8,067 bases of DNA from Bacteroidales bacterium. GTDB taxonomy: Bacteria; Bacteroidota; Bacteroidia; Bacteroidales; P3. The translations under genes were made by a program, and so were the position numbers. Numbering within the stretch: the stretch's first letter is position 1; each line of letters opens with the position of its first letter. The notes below the pieces were generated by a model that was not told the origin of the DNA, made no database searches, and saw only the letters and a program-made list of their open reading frames with translations. Location: positions 1 through 8,067 of the forward strand of contig CAAGHV010000154.1 of the NCBI GenBank assembly GCA_900769785.1, read 5' to 3'. Positions 1 to 6,120 of this stretch are shown piece by piece.

Positions 1-20
1 ACACGACGCTCTTCCGATCT
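1..20 (+). other. Illumina adapter remnant, left end
   Basis: The first 20 bases, ACACGACGCTCTTCCGATCT, are the 3' end of the Illumina TruSeq universal (read 1) adapter. The final T is the base that pairs with the A-tail of an insert, so genomic sequence should begin at base 21. This is a library artefact and not part of the organism. It matters because base 20 completes an apparent stop codon for the minus-strand gene next to it. Confidence 0.97.
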
Positions 21-1282
21 TATACAGTGCTATAAGTGTCGTCAACACCAAACCAAAGTATACCGCCAATGATGTTTGGCAACCAAGAACGACATTGAGC
101 TACGAAAGAGAAACCGGTTTGTTGAGTAGAAGTAGCACGTTCGTGAACATAGTCAACGCCATCAACAGTCCAGCCCATTGGTCTCCAACGGTAAGGGCAT
201 TGGTAAGGACCGGCACCAAGGTCTTGAGTCATATCCATAGCAGTACCTTCGTAGTGGTCGCGCATCATAGCCATTACATCTTCCAAACCAAGTTTTCTGT
301 CCGGTTTAATCCATAGAGGCATACGAGTAGTGAAGTCGTGACCCATAGCGTATTTTTCGTATTGTTTCATATTGGAGTTTACGCGGTTGAAGAAAGCATA
401 TACACGGGCTTCGCAACCTCTTGCAGCGCTGAAATCAAGTGGAGCATAGGTGTCGGAGAAGCTGAATTTGCCATCGCGTTCGGTATAGATACCTTTAAGT
501 TTTGCAAAGTCTATAACATCGTAAGCATACACAACATCAACGTTTGGTTCGAAAATACGAGCCATGTTTTTGCTGCTGATAGAGTTTTTAGAATCTTTTT
601 CCATAGGGAAAGCAGTTATACGAGCATGGTTGGCATGACCGCAAACATATCCATCAGGAACACGCATTGCTACCCATACAGCACCGGGGTTCCAGTTTTT
701 ATAAGCTTTTTTAATTTTGGCTTTGCCTTTTATGGTATCGTATTCGGGTTTACCTTTTCCTATAAGGTCCATAACCCACACTTCGTTAGGGTCGGCAATA
801 GAGAACGATTCGCCCGAGCTGGCATAGCCGTAGCGTTCTATAAGATCGGACATAACTTTTATGGCTTCGCGTGCATTTTTGGCACGTTGAAGAGTGATGT
901 AGATAAGGCTGCCATAGTCTATAACACCTTGTCCTTCCAATTCAGGACGGCCACCGTAAGTGGTTTCGCTTATAGCCAATTGATGTTCGTTCATGTTTCC
1001 TACTACCGAGTAGGTGTGTTCCACTTGTTCTATCTGTCCAAGAGGGCGACCCGAATCCCAATCAATAACGGTAAACATTGTTCCTTTTGGGAATGTAGCA
1101 GCCTTGCGGTAATACAATTCGCCATACAATGTGTGTGAATCGGCTGCATAAGTGATGAATGTAGAGCCATCTTTGCTGGCTCCCTTTGTTACCAAAAAGT
1201 TGGTACAAGCTCCGGCAGTATTTACCCAAGCCATCGAAACGGTTAGCAGTCCTACTGCTAATAATTTGCTTATTCTTTTCAT
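20..1282 (-). CDS. Secreted dipeptidase, peptidase family C69 (PepD-like), C-terminus missing
   Basis: This is a C69-family dipeptidase, an N-terminal-nucleophile hydrolase that cleaves dipeptides, and it is probably exported to the periplasm. Residues 1-25 form a signal peptide: Lys/Arg near the start, a hydrophobic stretch at about 7-20, and Ala23-Gly24-Ala25 ahead of Cys26. The run CTNFLVTKGAS from Cys26 is the characteristic C69 start, with Cys26 as the expected nucleophile. Further family-like blocks are DGSTFITYAADSH (about 38-50), GNMNEHQLAISETT (about 95-108), a Gly/Glu/Ser segment near 156-160, and CGHANHARIT (about 214-223). The start codon lies 22 nt after the secA stop, with no room for a terminator, so co-transcription with secA is likely. 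The 420 visible residues are short of the roughly 500-550 I expect. The apparent TAA stop takes its last base from the adapter at base 20, so the gene is truncated by the end of the fragment. Family assignment is firm; substrate range is unknown. Confidence 0.93.
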   Translation of the reverse strand: MKRISKLLAVGLLTVSMAWVNTAGACTNFLVTKGASKDGSTFITYAADSHTLYGELYYRKAATFPKGTMFTVIDWDSGRPLGQIEQVEHTYSVVGNMNEHQLAISETTYGGRPELEGQGVIDYGSLIYITLQRAKNAREAIKVMSDLIERYGYASSGESFSIADPNEVWVMDLIGKGKPEYDTIKGKAKIKKAYKNWNPGAVWVAMRVPDGYVCGHANHARITAFPMEKDSKNSISSKNMARIFEPNVDVVYAYDVIDFAKLKGIYTERDGKFSFSDTYAPLDFSAARGCEARVYAFFNRVNSNMKQYEKYAMGHDFTTRMPLWIKPDRKLGLEDVMAMMRDHYEGTAMDMTQDLGAGPYQCPYRWRPMGWTVDGVDYVHERATSTQQTGFSFVAQCRSWLPNIIGGILWFGVDDTYSTV

Positions 1283-1304
1283 GATATAATTCTTGTTTAA
1301 TTAA

Positions 1305-4300
1305 TTATTCTGATTGATTATCTAATTTTCCATGACAGTTTTTGTATTTCTTACCACTACCACAAGGGCAAGGATCATTTCGTCCTACCTTCTTTTCTAC
1401 GTGTACGGGTTGTGGTTTTTCGCGTTCGCCTGTGCGTTGTGCCGACACACGCTCTTCGCGCGATGTTTTAAGATTGCGGTTGTCGCTAGTAGGCATCTTG
1501 GCTTCACGTACATTTTCATCTTGATTTATCGGCAACGAAGCACGGCTCAAGAATGACGATATTTCGCGATTGATAGTCAAAAGCATCTTTTCAAACAAGT
1601 TGAACGACTCGAATTTATAAATCAACAGCGGGTCTTTTTGTTCGTAAGTAGCATTTTGTACAGACTGTTTAAGGTCGTCCAATTCACGAAGGTGTTCCTT
1701 CCATTCATTGTCTATAATGGCAAGGGTGATATTCTTTTCTATAGAAAGGCCTATCTCTCGTCCCTTGTTTTCATAGGATTTTTTTACAGGAGCCACCACG
1801 TTTATGGTTTTCTTTCCATCGGTAATAGGGAAAGCCACATTTTCATAGCGAGTATTCTCATATACGTTCTTGATAAATGGGAATGCCATCTCTGCCAAAC
1901 GTGCCATACGGTCTTTGTATGATGAATATACTATGTCGTAAATTTTCTCTACAATATTGTTTTTACGGCCATCGAATAGTTCCTTTTCAGTAAATGGCAT
2001 TTCCATACCGAATACACGCAACATCTCCATCTTGAAACTTTCGTAATCCCTATCTGCGTATGCTTGTTCGTATATACCCTCGCAAGTGTCGTAAAACATA
2101 TTGGAAATATCTATTGATAGGCGGTCGCCATAAAGGGCATTGCGACGCTTGTTGTATATAACAGTACGTTGGTTGTTCATTACATCATCGTATTCCAACA
2201 AACGCTTACGAATACCGAAGTTGTTTTCTTCCACTTTCTTTTGGGCACGTTCTATGGATTTTGTAATCATAGAATGTTGGATAACTTCGCCTTCTTGCAA
2301 TCCCATACGGTCCATCACCTTAGCTATACGTTCTGAACCAAACAGACGCATCAGATTATCTTCGAGCGATATAAAGAACAACGAGCTTCCCGGGTCTCCT
2401 TGACGACCGGCACGACCACGCAACTGACGGTCAACACGACGAGATTCGTGACGTTCGGTACCTATGATAGCCAAACCACCTGCTTCTTTTACACCTTCTT
2501 TCAACTTGATATCGGTACCACGACCTGCCATATTGGTTGCAATAGTAACAGTACCTGCATATCCTGCTTCGGCTACAATGTCGGCTTCTTTTTTGTGCAA
2601 TTTGGCATTAAGAACATTATGCTTAATCTTACGCATCGTAAGCATCTTGCTCAACAATTCAGATACTTCAACAGATGTAGTACCTACCAATACCGGGCGA
2701 CCTTCGTTTCGCAAACGTTCTATCTCATTGATAACTGCTTGATATTTCTCGCGTTTGGTTTTATATACCATATCTTCCAAATCCTTACGTACTACAGGAC
2801 GGTTTGTGGGAATAACCACTACATCTAATTTGTAGATATTCCAAAATTCTCCTGCTTCGGTTTCGGCGGTACCTGTCATACCTGCCAATTTTTTGTACAT
2901 ACGGAAGTAGTTTTGCAAAGTAATGGTAGCGTATGTTTGAGTAGCCGCTTCTACCTTTACAGCTTCTTTGGCCTCGATAGCTTGGTGAAGGCCATCGGAA
3001 TAACGACGTCCTTCCATTATACGACCGGTTTGTTCGTCAACTATTTTCACCTTGTTGTCCATAACCACGTATTCAACGTCTTTTTCAAACAAAGTGTAAG
3101 CCTTCAATAATTGGTTTACAGTATGTACGCGATCCGATTGTATCGAAAAATCTTTCAATATCTCATCTTTACGTTGCAACTTTTCTTCTTGCGAAAGATT
3201 TTCTTTTTCCAATTCGGCAATCTGTGAACCCACATCGGGCAATTGATAGAACTTAGGATTTTCGCCAAGCGAACTTAGGAAGTTGATACCCTTATCGGTC
3301 AAATCAATAGTATGTTGTTTTTCATCAATAACGAAATAAAGTTCATCGTCGATGATGTACATGTTTTTATTTTGTTCTTGCATGTAGAAGTTCTCGGTTT
3401 TAAGCAAAATAGCTTTCATACCTTGCTCACTCAAGAACTTGATTAATGCCTTATTTTTGGGCAATCCACGATGTGCTCTAAGCAACAACTCTCCTCCTTT
3501 TTTCTCATCTTCAGGTTTTCCGGATGCAAGGAGGCGTTTAGCATCGGCCAATATTTGAGTTACCAACATGCGTTGGGCATTGTAGATCTTTTCTATTATA
3601 GGTTTAAAACGATCAAACTCTTGCACATCGCCTTTTGGTGTAGGCCCCGAAATAATAAGAGGGGTACGTGCATCATCAATAAGTACCGAGTCAACCTCAT
3701 CTACAATAGCAAAGTTGTGAGGACGCTGTACCAACTCATCGGGATTTCTCGACATATTATCACGCAAATAGTCGAAACCAAATTCATTATTAGTACCGTA
3801 GGTAATATCAGCTAAATAGGCATTTTTACGTCCTTCTGAATGTGGTTCGTATTTATCTATACAATCAACTTTCAATCCATGAAATTCAAATAACATACCC
3901 ATCCATTCAGAGTCACGCTTTGCCAAATAGTCGTTCACTGTTACTACATGAACTCCTTTTCCCGGAAGAGCATTGAGGTAAACAGGCAATGTAGCTACTA
4001 ATGTTTTACCTTCACCGGTAGCCATTTCGGCGATTTTACCATTATGCAATACTATACCACCTATAAGCTGAACATCATAGTGTACCATATCCCATTTTAT
4101 GGTATTACCACCTGCCGACCATGTATTTTTGTAATATGCTTTATCGCCTCGTATGGTAACGCTGTCGCGTACAGCCGAAAGGTCACGGTCACGGTCAGTA
4201 GCAGTTACCTCTACTTCTTCGTTTTCGGCAAAACGACGAGCTGTTTCTTTCACTACAGCAAAAGCCTCGGGCAAAATCTTATTAAGTACAGTCTGAGTCT

Positions 4301-4595
4301 TTTCGTATGATGTTTTTTCTAATGCTTCGATACGTCTGTATATATTTTCTTTTTCCTCTACAGGCATATCATATTCATTTTCTATACGAGCACGTAATTC
4401 TTGCAATTCCGATTCTTCTTTTTCAATGGCACTGCGTATTTCAGCTCTAAACTCTATGGTTTTCCCTCTGAGGTCGTCGTTCGACAAGGTTTTTATTGTC
4501 TCATACACAACTTTTGCCTCATTAACGAAAGGCATCACCTCTTTTAAATCGCGTTGCGACTTATTACCAAATATTTTCGACAAAAAATCAATCAT
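1305..4595 (-). CDS. secA: Preprotein translocase ATPase SecA
   Basis: SecA is the ATPase motor that drives unfolded preproteins through the SecYEG channel; it cycles between cytosol and membrane. The 1096-residue product has the whole family architecture. Walker A is ATGEGKT (192-198) and the DEVD Walker B-type motif is at 299-302, followed by DDART. Nucleotide-binding domain 2 shows AGMTGTAETE (571-580), TNMAGRGTD (687-695) and RQLRGRAGRQGDPG (723-736). The tail carries a CxCx8CH zinc site (Cys1076, Cys1078, Cys1087, His1088), the typical SecB/ribosome-binding end, preceded by a charged linker. E. coli SecA is 901 residues. The extra length here sits in an N-terminal coiled-coil-like region (about 55-95) and in the segment between ISGPTP (315-320) and DVEYVV (506-511), as is usual in Bacteroidota. 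The ATG at 4595 gives the normal short N-terminus (MIDFLSKIFG). A likely promoter lies about 80 nt upstream, and a dipeptidase gene follows after 22 nt. No frameshift or missing key residue is visible. Confidence 0.99.
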   Translation of the reverse strand: MIDFLSKIFGNKSQRDLKEVMPFVNEAKVVYETIKTLSNDDLRGKTIEFRAEIRSAIEKEESELQELRARIENEYDMPVEEKENIYRRIEALEKTSYEKTQTVLNKILPEAFAVVKETARRFAENEEVEVTATDRDRDLSAVRDSVTIRGDKAYYKNTWSAGGNTIKWDMVHYDVQLIGGIVLHNGKIAEMATGEGKTLVATLPVYLNALPGKGVHVVTVNDYLAKRDSEWMGMLFEFHGLKVDCIDKYEPHSEGRKNAYLADITYGTNNEFGFDYLRDNMSRNPDELVQRPHNFAIVDEVDSVLIDDARTPLIISGPTPKGDVQEFDRFKPIIEKIYNAQRMLVTQILADAKRLLASGKPEDEKKGGELLLRAHRGLPKNKALIKFLSEQGMKAILLKTENFYMQEQNKNMYIIDDELYFVIDEKQHTIDLTDKGINFLSSLGENPKFYQLPDVGSQIAELEKENLSQEEKLQRKDEILKDFSIQSDRVHTVNQLLKAYTLFEKDVEYVVMDNKVKIVDEQTGRIMEGRRYSDGLHQAIEAKEAVKVEAATQTYATITLQNYFRMYKKLAGMTGTAETEAGEFWNIYKLDVVVIPTNRPVVRKDLEDMVYKTKREKYQAVINEIERLRNEGRPVLVGTTSVEVSELLSKMLTMRKIKHNVLNAKLHKKEADIVAEAGYAGTVTIATNMAGRGTDIKLKEGVKEAGGLAIIGTERHESRRVDRQLRGRAGRQGDPGSSLFFISLEDNLMRLFGSERIAKVMDRMGLQEGEVIQHSMITKSIERAQKKVEENNFGIRKRLLEYDDVMNNQRTVIYNKRRNALYGDRLSIDISNMFYDTCEGIYEQAYADRDYESFKMEMLRVFGMEMPFTEKELFDGRKNNIVEKIYDIVYSSYKDRMARLAEMAFPFIKNVYENTRYENVAFPITDGKKTINVVAPVKKSYENKGREIGLSIEKNITLAIIDNEWKEHLRELDDLKQSVQNATYEQKDPLLIYKFESFNLFEKMLLTINREISSFLSRASLPINQDENVREAKMPTSDNRNLKTSREERVSAQRTGEREKPQPVHVEKKVGRNDPCPCGSGKKYKNCHGKLDNQSE

Positions 4596-4673
4596 CTGTC
4601 TATTTAGTTATATTATTAATTTAATGTTAGTTATAATTCATTTTATGTAATGCATACTGCATATAAAAACGTA

Positions 4674-4705
4674 CAAAGATACGAAATTTATTTGGTAATA
4701 GGAAA
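4674..4705 (-). promoter_or_regulatory. Probable secA promoter (Bacteroidetes -33/-7 type)
   Basis: Read on the minus strand, TATCTTTG at 4681-4674 matches the Bacteroidetes -7 consensus TAnnTTTG exactly. About 20 nt upstream, TTTC (4705-4702) matches three of four bases of the -33 element TTTG. Transcription would start near 4667, giving a secA leader of roughly 70 nt. The same octamer occurs upstream of fabD. Assignment rests on the consensus and position only; no start site has been mapped. Confidence 0.6.
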
Positions 4706-4842
4706 TATTTCTTTTATCAAGAAATTATGTAATGATATAGTATAAATAAACACAATCATATACATTGAAAATCATAACCATATATTTACCTCTCAAAATA
4801 TCCCCGATTCCATTTATCACATACGCATATAATGTTTTATTT

Positions 4843-4920
4843 TTCTCGTGATGCATATAAATTTACCTCACGTAGTAGTTGCATCTACATCGTGAATAAA
4901 TTTCAACTAGATCACGAGAA
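4843..4920. repeat. Imperfect 78-nt dyad (long hairpin) with CGTGA arms
   Basis: The outer arms TTCTCGTGAT (4843-4852) and ATCACGAGAA (4911-4920) are perfect 10-bp inverted repeats. Nested inside them, and collinear, are AAATTT (4859-4864 with 4898-4903), TCACG/CGTGA (4868-4872 with 4891-4895) and GTAG/CTAC (4875-4878 with 4885-4888), closing on the 6-nt loop TTGCAT. That makes about 25 paired positions separated by small internal loops. No U-run follows on either strand, so it is not an ordinary intrinsic terminator. It could be a structured RNA, a protein-binding site, or a palindromic intergenic repeat or MITE remnant. The sequence alone does not decide between these. Confidence 0.55.
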
Positions 4921-4961
4921 GGTTTTAAGCCACAATATTGAGTTAAATTTGACGATATACC

Positions 4962-4975
4962 ATCACGTTCGTGAT
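4962..4975. promoter_or_regulatory. 14-bp palindrome ATCACG-TT-CGTGAT
   Basis: Two perfect 6-bp arms, ATCACG and CGTGAT, are separated by TT. The 2-nt spacer is too tight for a stable RNA hairpin, so a binding site for a dimeric protein is more natural. The same CGTGAT core forms the outer arms of the 78-nt dyad 42 nt to the left. The regulator, if any, is unknown. Confidence 0.35.
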
Positions 4976-5007
4976 ACCCTATTGCGAAACAATTGACAAT
5001 AGGGTAT
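4974..5007. repeat. 11-bp perfect hairpin without U-tract
   Basis: The arms ATACCCTATTG (4974-4984) and CAATAGGGTAT (4997-5007) are perfectly complementary around a 12-nt loop. Neither strand shows a downstream U-run, so it is not a classical terminator. It lies just beyond the fabD terminator, and its left arm shares two bases with the 14-bp palindrome, so both structures could not form fully at once. Function is unknown. Confidence 0.5.
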
Positions 5008-5046
5008 GGGTAAAATAACATCGGGCTATTATTCCCACCGACATCT

Positions 5047-5091
5047 AAAAAATAAAGATGGACCATTGTTATAATATTCCAATGGTCCATC
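5047..5091 (-). terminator. Rho-independent terminator of fabD
   Basis: A perfect 12-bp stem is formed by GATGGACCATTG (5057-5068) and CAATGGTCCATC (5080-5091) with an 11-nt loop. On the minus strand the stem is followed at once by TTTATTTTTT. It begins 25 nt after the fabD stop codon and points the same way as fabD. It should separate fabD transcription from secA. Confidence 0.9.
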
Positions 5092-5116
5092 GTAAATAAT
5101 ATTATCTATACTTATG

Positions 5117-6004
5117 TTATGCACTCATACAGTCGGCATCGGCTTTTACTTTCTTTATTAATCCTTGAAGTACCGTTCCCGGCCCTACTTCGATAAATTG
5201 TTCAGCACCATCGGCAATCATATTCTGAACTGTCTTAGTCCAACGCACAGGAGCTGTAAGTTGTGCTATAAGGTTGTTCTTTATGGTTTGAGGATCTGTA
5301 AACGGAGTTGCAGTAACATTTTGATAAACCGGACAACATGGCTCAACAAACACAGTGCGTTCTATAGCTTCGGACAACTCTAGACGTGCAGGTTCCATAA
5401 GTGGAGAATGGAATGCGCCACCTACATTCAAAGGCAAAGCACGTTTTGCACCAGCAGCCTTAAGCAATTCGCAAGCTTTCTTTATACCTTCCATTGATCC
5501 TGAAATCACTAATTGTCCAGGGCTATTGTAGTTTGCTGGAACAACCACCTCATCAGTTATCGTTTTACAGATATCTTCCACTACTGTATCATCCAATCCA
5601 AGTATTGCTGCCATTGTTGATGGTTTCAACTCACATGCTTTTTGCATTGCATTGGCACGTGCAATAACAAGCTTCAATCCGTCTTCGAACTTCATGGCAC
5701 CTGCTGCTACAAGAGCAGAAAATTCTCCCAAAGAGTGACCTGCCACCATGTCGGGCTTAAAATCAGCACACATACTTGCCGCCAATATTGTAGAATGTAA
5801 AAATATTGCAGGCTGAGTTACTTTGGTTTGTTTCAAATCTTCGGCAGTACCCGAAAACATCATATCTGTTATACGAAAACCTATAATGTCGTTTGCTATC
5901 TCAAACAATTCTTTACACTTAGAATTATTATCGTACAATTCTTTTCCCATGCCCACAAATTGGGCTCCCTGACCGGGAAACACATATGCTTTCTTCATTG
6001 TCAT
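5117..6004 (-). CDS. fabD: Malonyl-CoA:ACP transacylase FabD
   Basis: FabD moves the malonyl group from CoA to acyl carrier protein, supplying the extender unit for type II fatty-acid synthesis in the cytosol. The 295-residue product has the usual length. It carries FPGQGAQ (9-15, oxyanion-hole region), the nucleophile elbow GHSLGE with Ser91, an Arg at 116 matching the substrate-carboxylate Arg of E. coli FabD, and GGAFHS with His199 as the catalytic base. GPGTVLQGLIKK near the C-terminus is also typical. Two starts are possible: ATG at 6004 (MTMKKAYV) or ATG at 5998 (MKKAYV), which aligns just as well. There is no clear Shine-Dalgarno, which is normal in this phylum. A -7 element lies about 75 nt upstream and a strong terminator lies 25 nt downstream, so the gene may be a single transcription unit. 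No other fab gene is next to it here. Confidence 0.98.
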   Translation of the reverse strand: MTMKKAYVFPGQGAQFVGMGKELYDNNSKCKELFEIANDIIGFRITDMMFSGTAEDLKQTKVTQPAIFLHSTILAASMCADFKPDMVAGHSLGEFSALVAAGAMKFEDGLKLVIARANAMQKACELKPSTMAAILGLDDTVVEDICKTITDEVVVPANYNSPGQLVISGSMEGIKKACELLKAAGAKRALPLNVGGAFHSPLMEPARLELSEAIERTVFVEPCCPVYQNVTATPFTDPQTIKNNLIAQLTAPVRWTKTVQNMIADGAEQFIEVGPGTVLQGLIKKVKADADCMSA

Positions 6005-6070
6005 TTAGTGTTTTTTGTTTATAAATATATTATCAATAAATGCTTTACATATTTATTTCGGCTATAGAGA

Positions 6071-6116
6071 TATTTGCAAAGATACACAAATAATTGCAAA
6101 TACTCCTATTATTTGT
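6071..6116. repeat. Two overlapping 9-bp inverted repeats at the fabD promoter
   Basis: Dyad 1 pairs TATTTGCAA (6071-6079) with TTGCAAATA (6094-6102) around 14 nt. Dyad 2 pairs ACAAATAAT (6086-6094) with ATTATTTGT (6108-6116) around 13 nt. The arms interleave and share base 6094, so as RNA they would be alternative hairpins or a pseudoknot, and as DNA overlapping operator-like sites. Dyad 1 spans the -7 octamer, and dyad 2 begins 4 nt after the stop codon of the regulator gene. No strong U-run follows. The region is very AT-rich, which weakens the case. Confidence 0.4.
6077..6084 (-). promoter_or_regulatory. Probable -7 element of the fabD promoter
   Basis: Minus-strand TATCTTTG is identical to the octamer upstream of secA and fits TAnnTTTG. 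A start near 6070 would give a fabD leader of roughly 65 nt. I find no good -33 TTTG at the expected spacing of about 20 nt, so this promoter may be weak or assisted. It sits within the overlapping dyads at 6071-6116. Confidence 0.5.
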
Positions 6117-6120
6117 AATA

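Larger units (their letters stand above)
4596..5116. other. 521-nt fabD-secA intergenic region
   Basis: I see no credible gene in this spacer. From the fabD side it holds the fabD terminator (5047-5091), an 11-bp hairpin (4974-5007), a 14-bp palindrome (4962-4975), an imperfect 78-nt dyad (4843-4920), an AT-rich stretch with no recognised signal apart from one short repeat (about 4706-4842), the probable secA promoter (4674-4705) and the secA leader (4596-4667). The 9-mer ATTTACCTC occurs twice in direct orientation, at 4784-4792 and 4861-4869. An open frame of 75 codons on the minus strand (4863-5090) starts inside the terminator stem and has no recognisable domain, so I do not call it. Confidence 0.75.

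Noticed and set aside
338..1138. A 266-codon open frame on the plus strand
   Set aside because: It lies wholly antisense to the well-supported C69 dipeptidase and its protein shows no recognisable motif; it is a shadow of the real gene.
1203..1282. Lipoprotein signal peptide on the dipeptidase
   Set aside because: A cysteine follows TAGA, but position -3 is Ala instead of the usual Leu, and this Cys is the known nucleophile position of family C69, so an SPase I reading fits better.
2400..2828. A 142-codon open frame on the plus strand inside secA
   Set aside because: It is antisense to conserved helicase motifs of secA and has a Thr/Phe-rich composition typical of an out-of-frame reading.
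4706..4842. Possible riboswitch or small RNA upstream of secA
   Set aside because: The stretch is AT-rich and lies upstream of the likely transcription start; I see no known riboswitch core or terminator-linked hairpin in it.
4863..5090. A 75-codon open frame on the minus strand in the fabD-secA spacer
   Set aside because: It starts inside the stem of the fabD terminator, overlaps the hairpins, shows no domain or signal peptide, and its composition looks like translated spacer.
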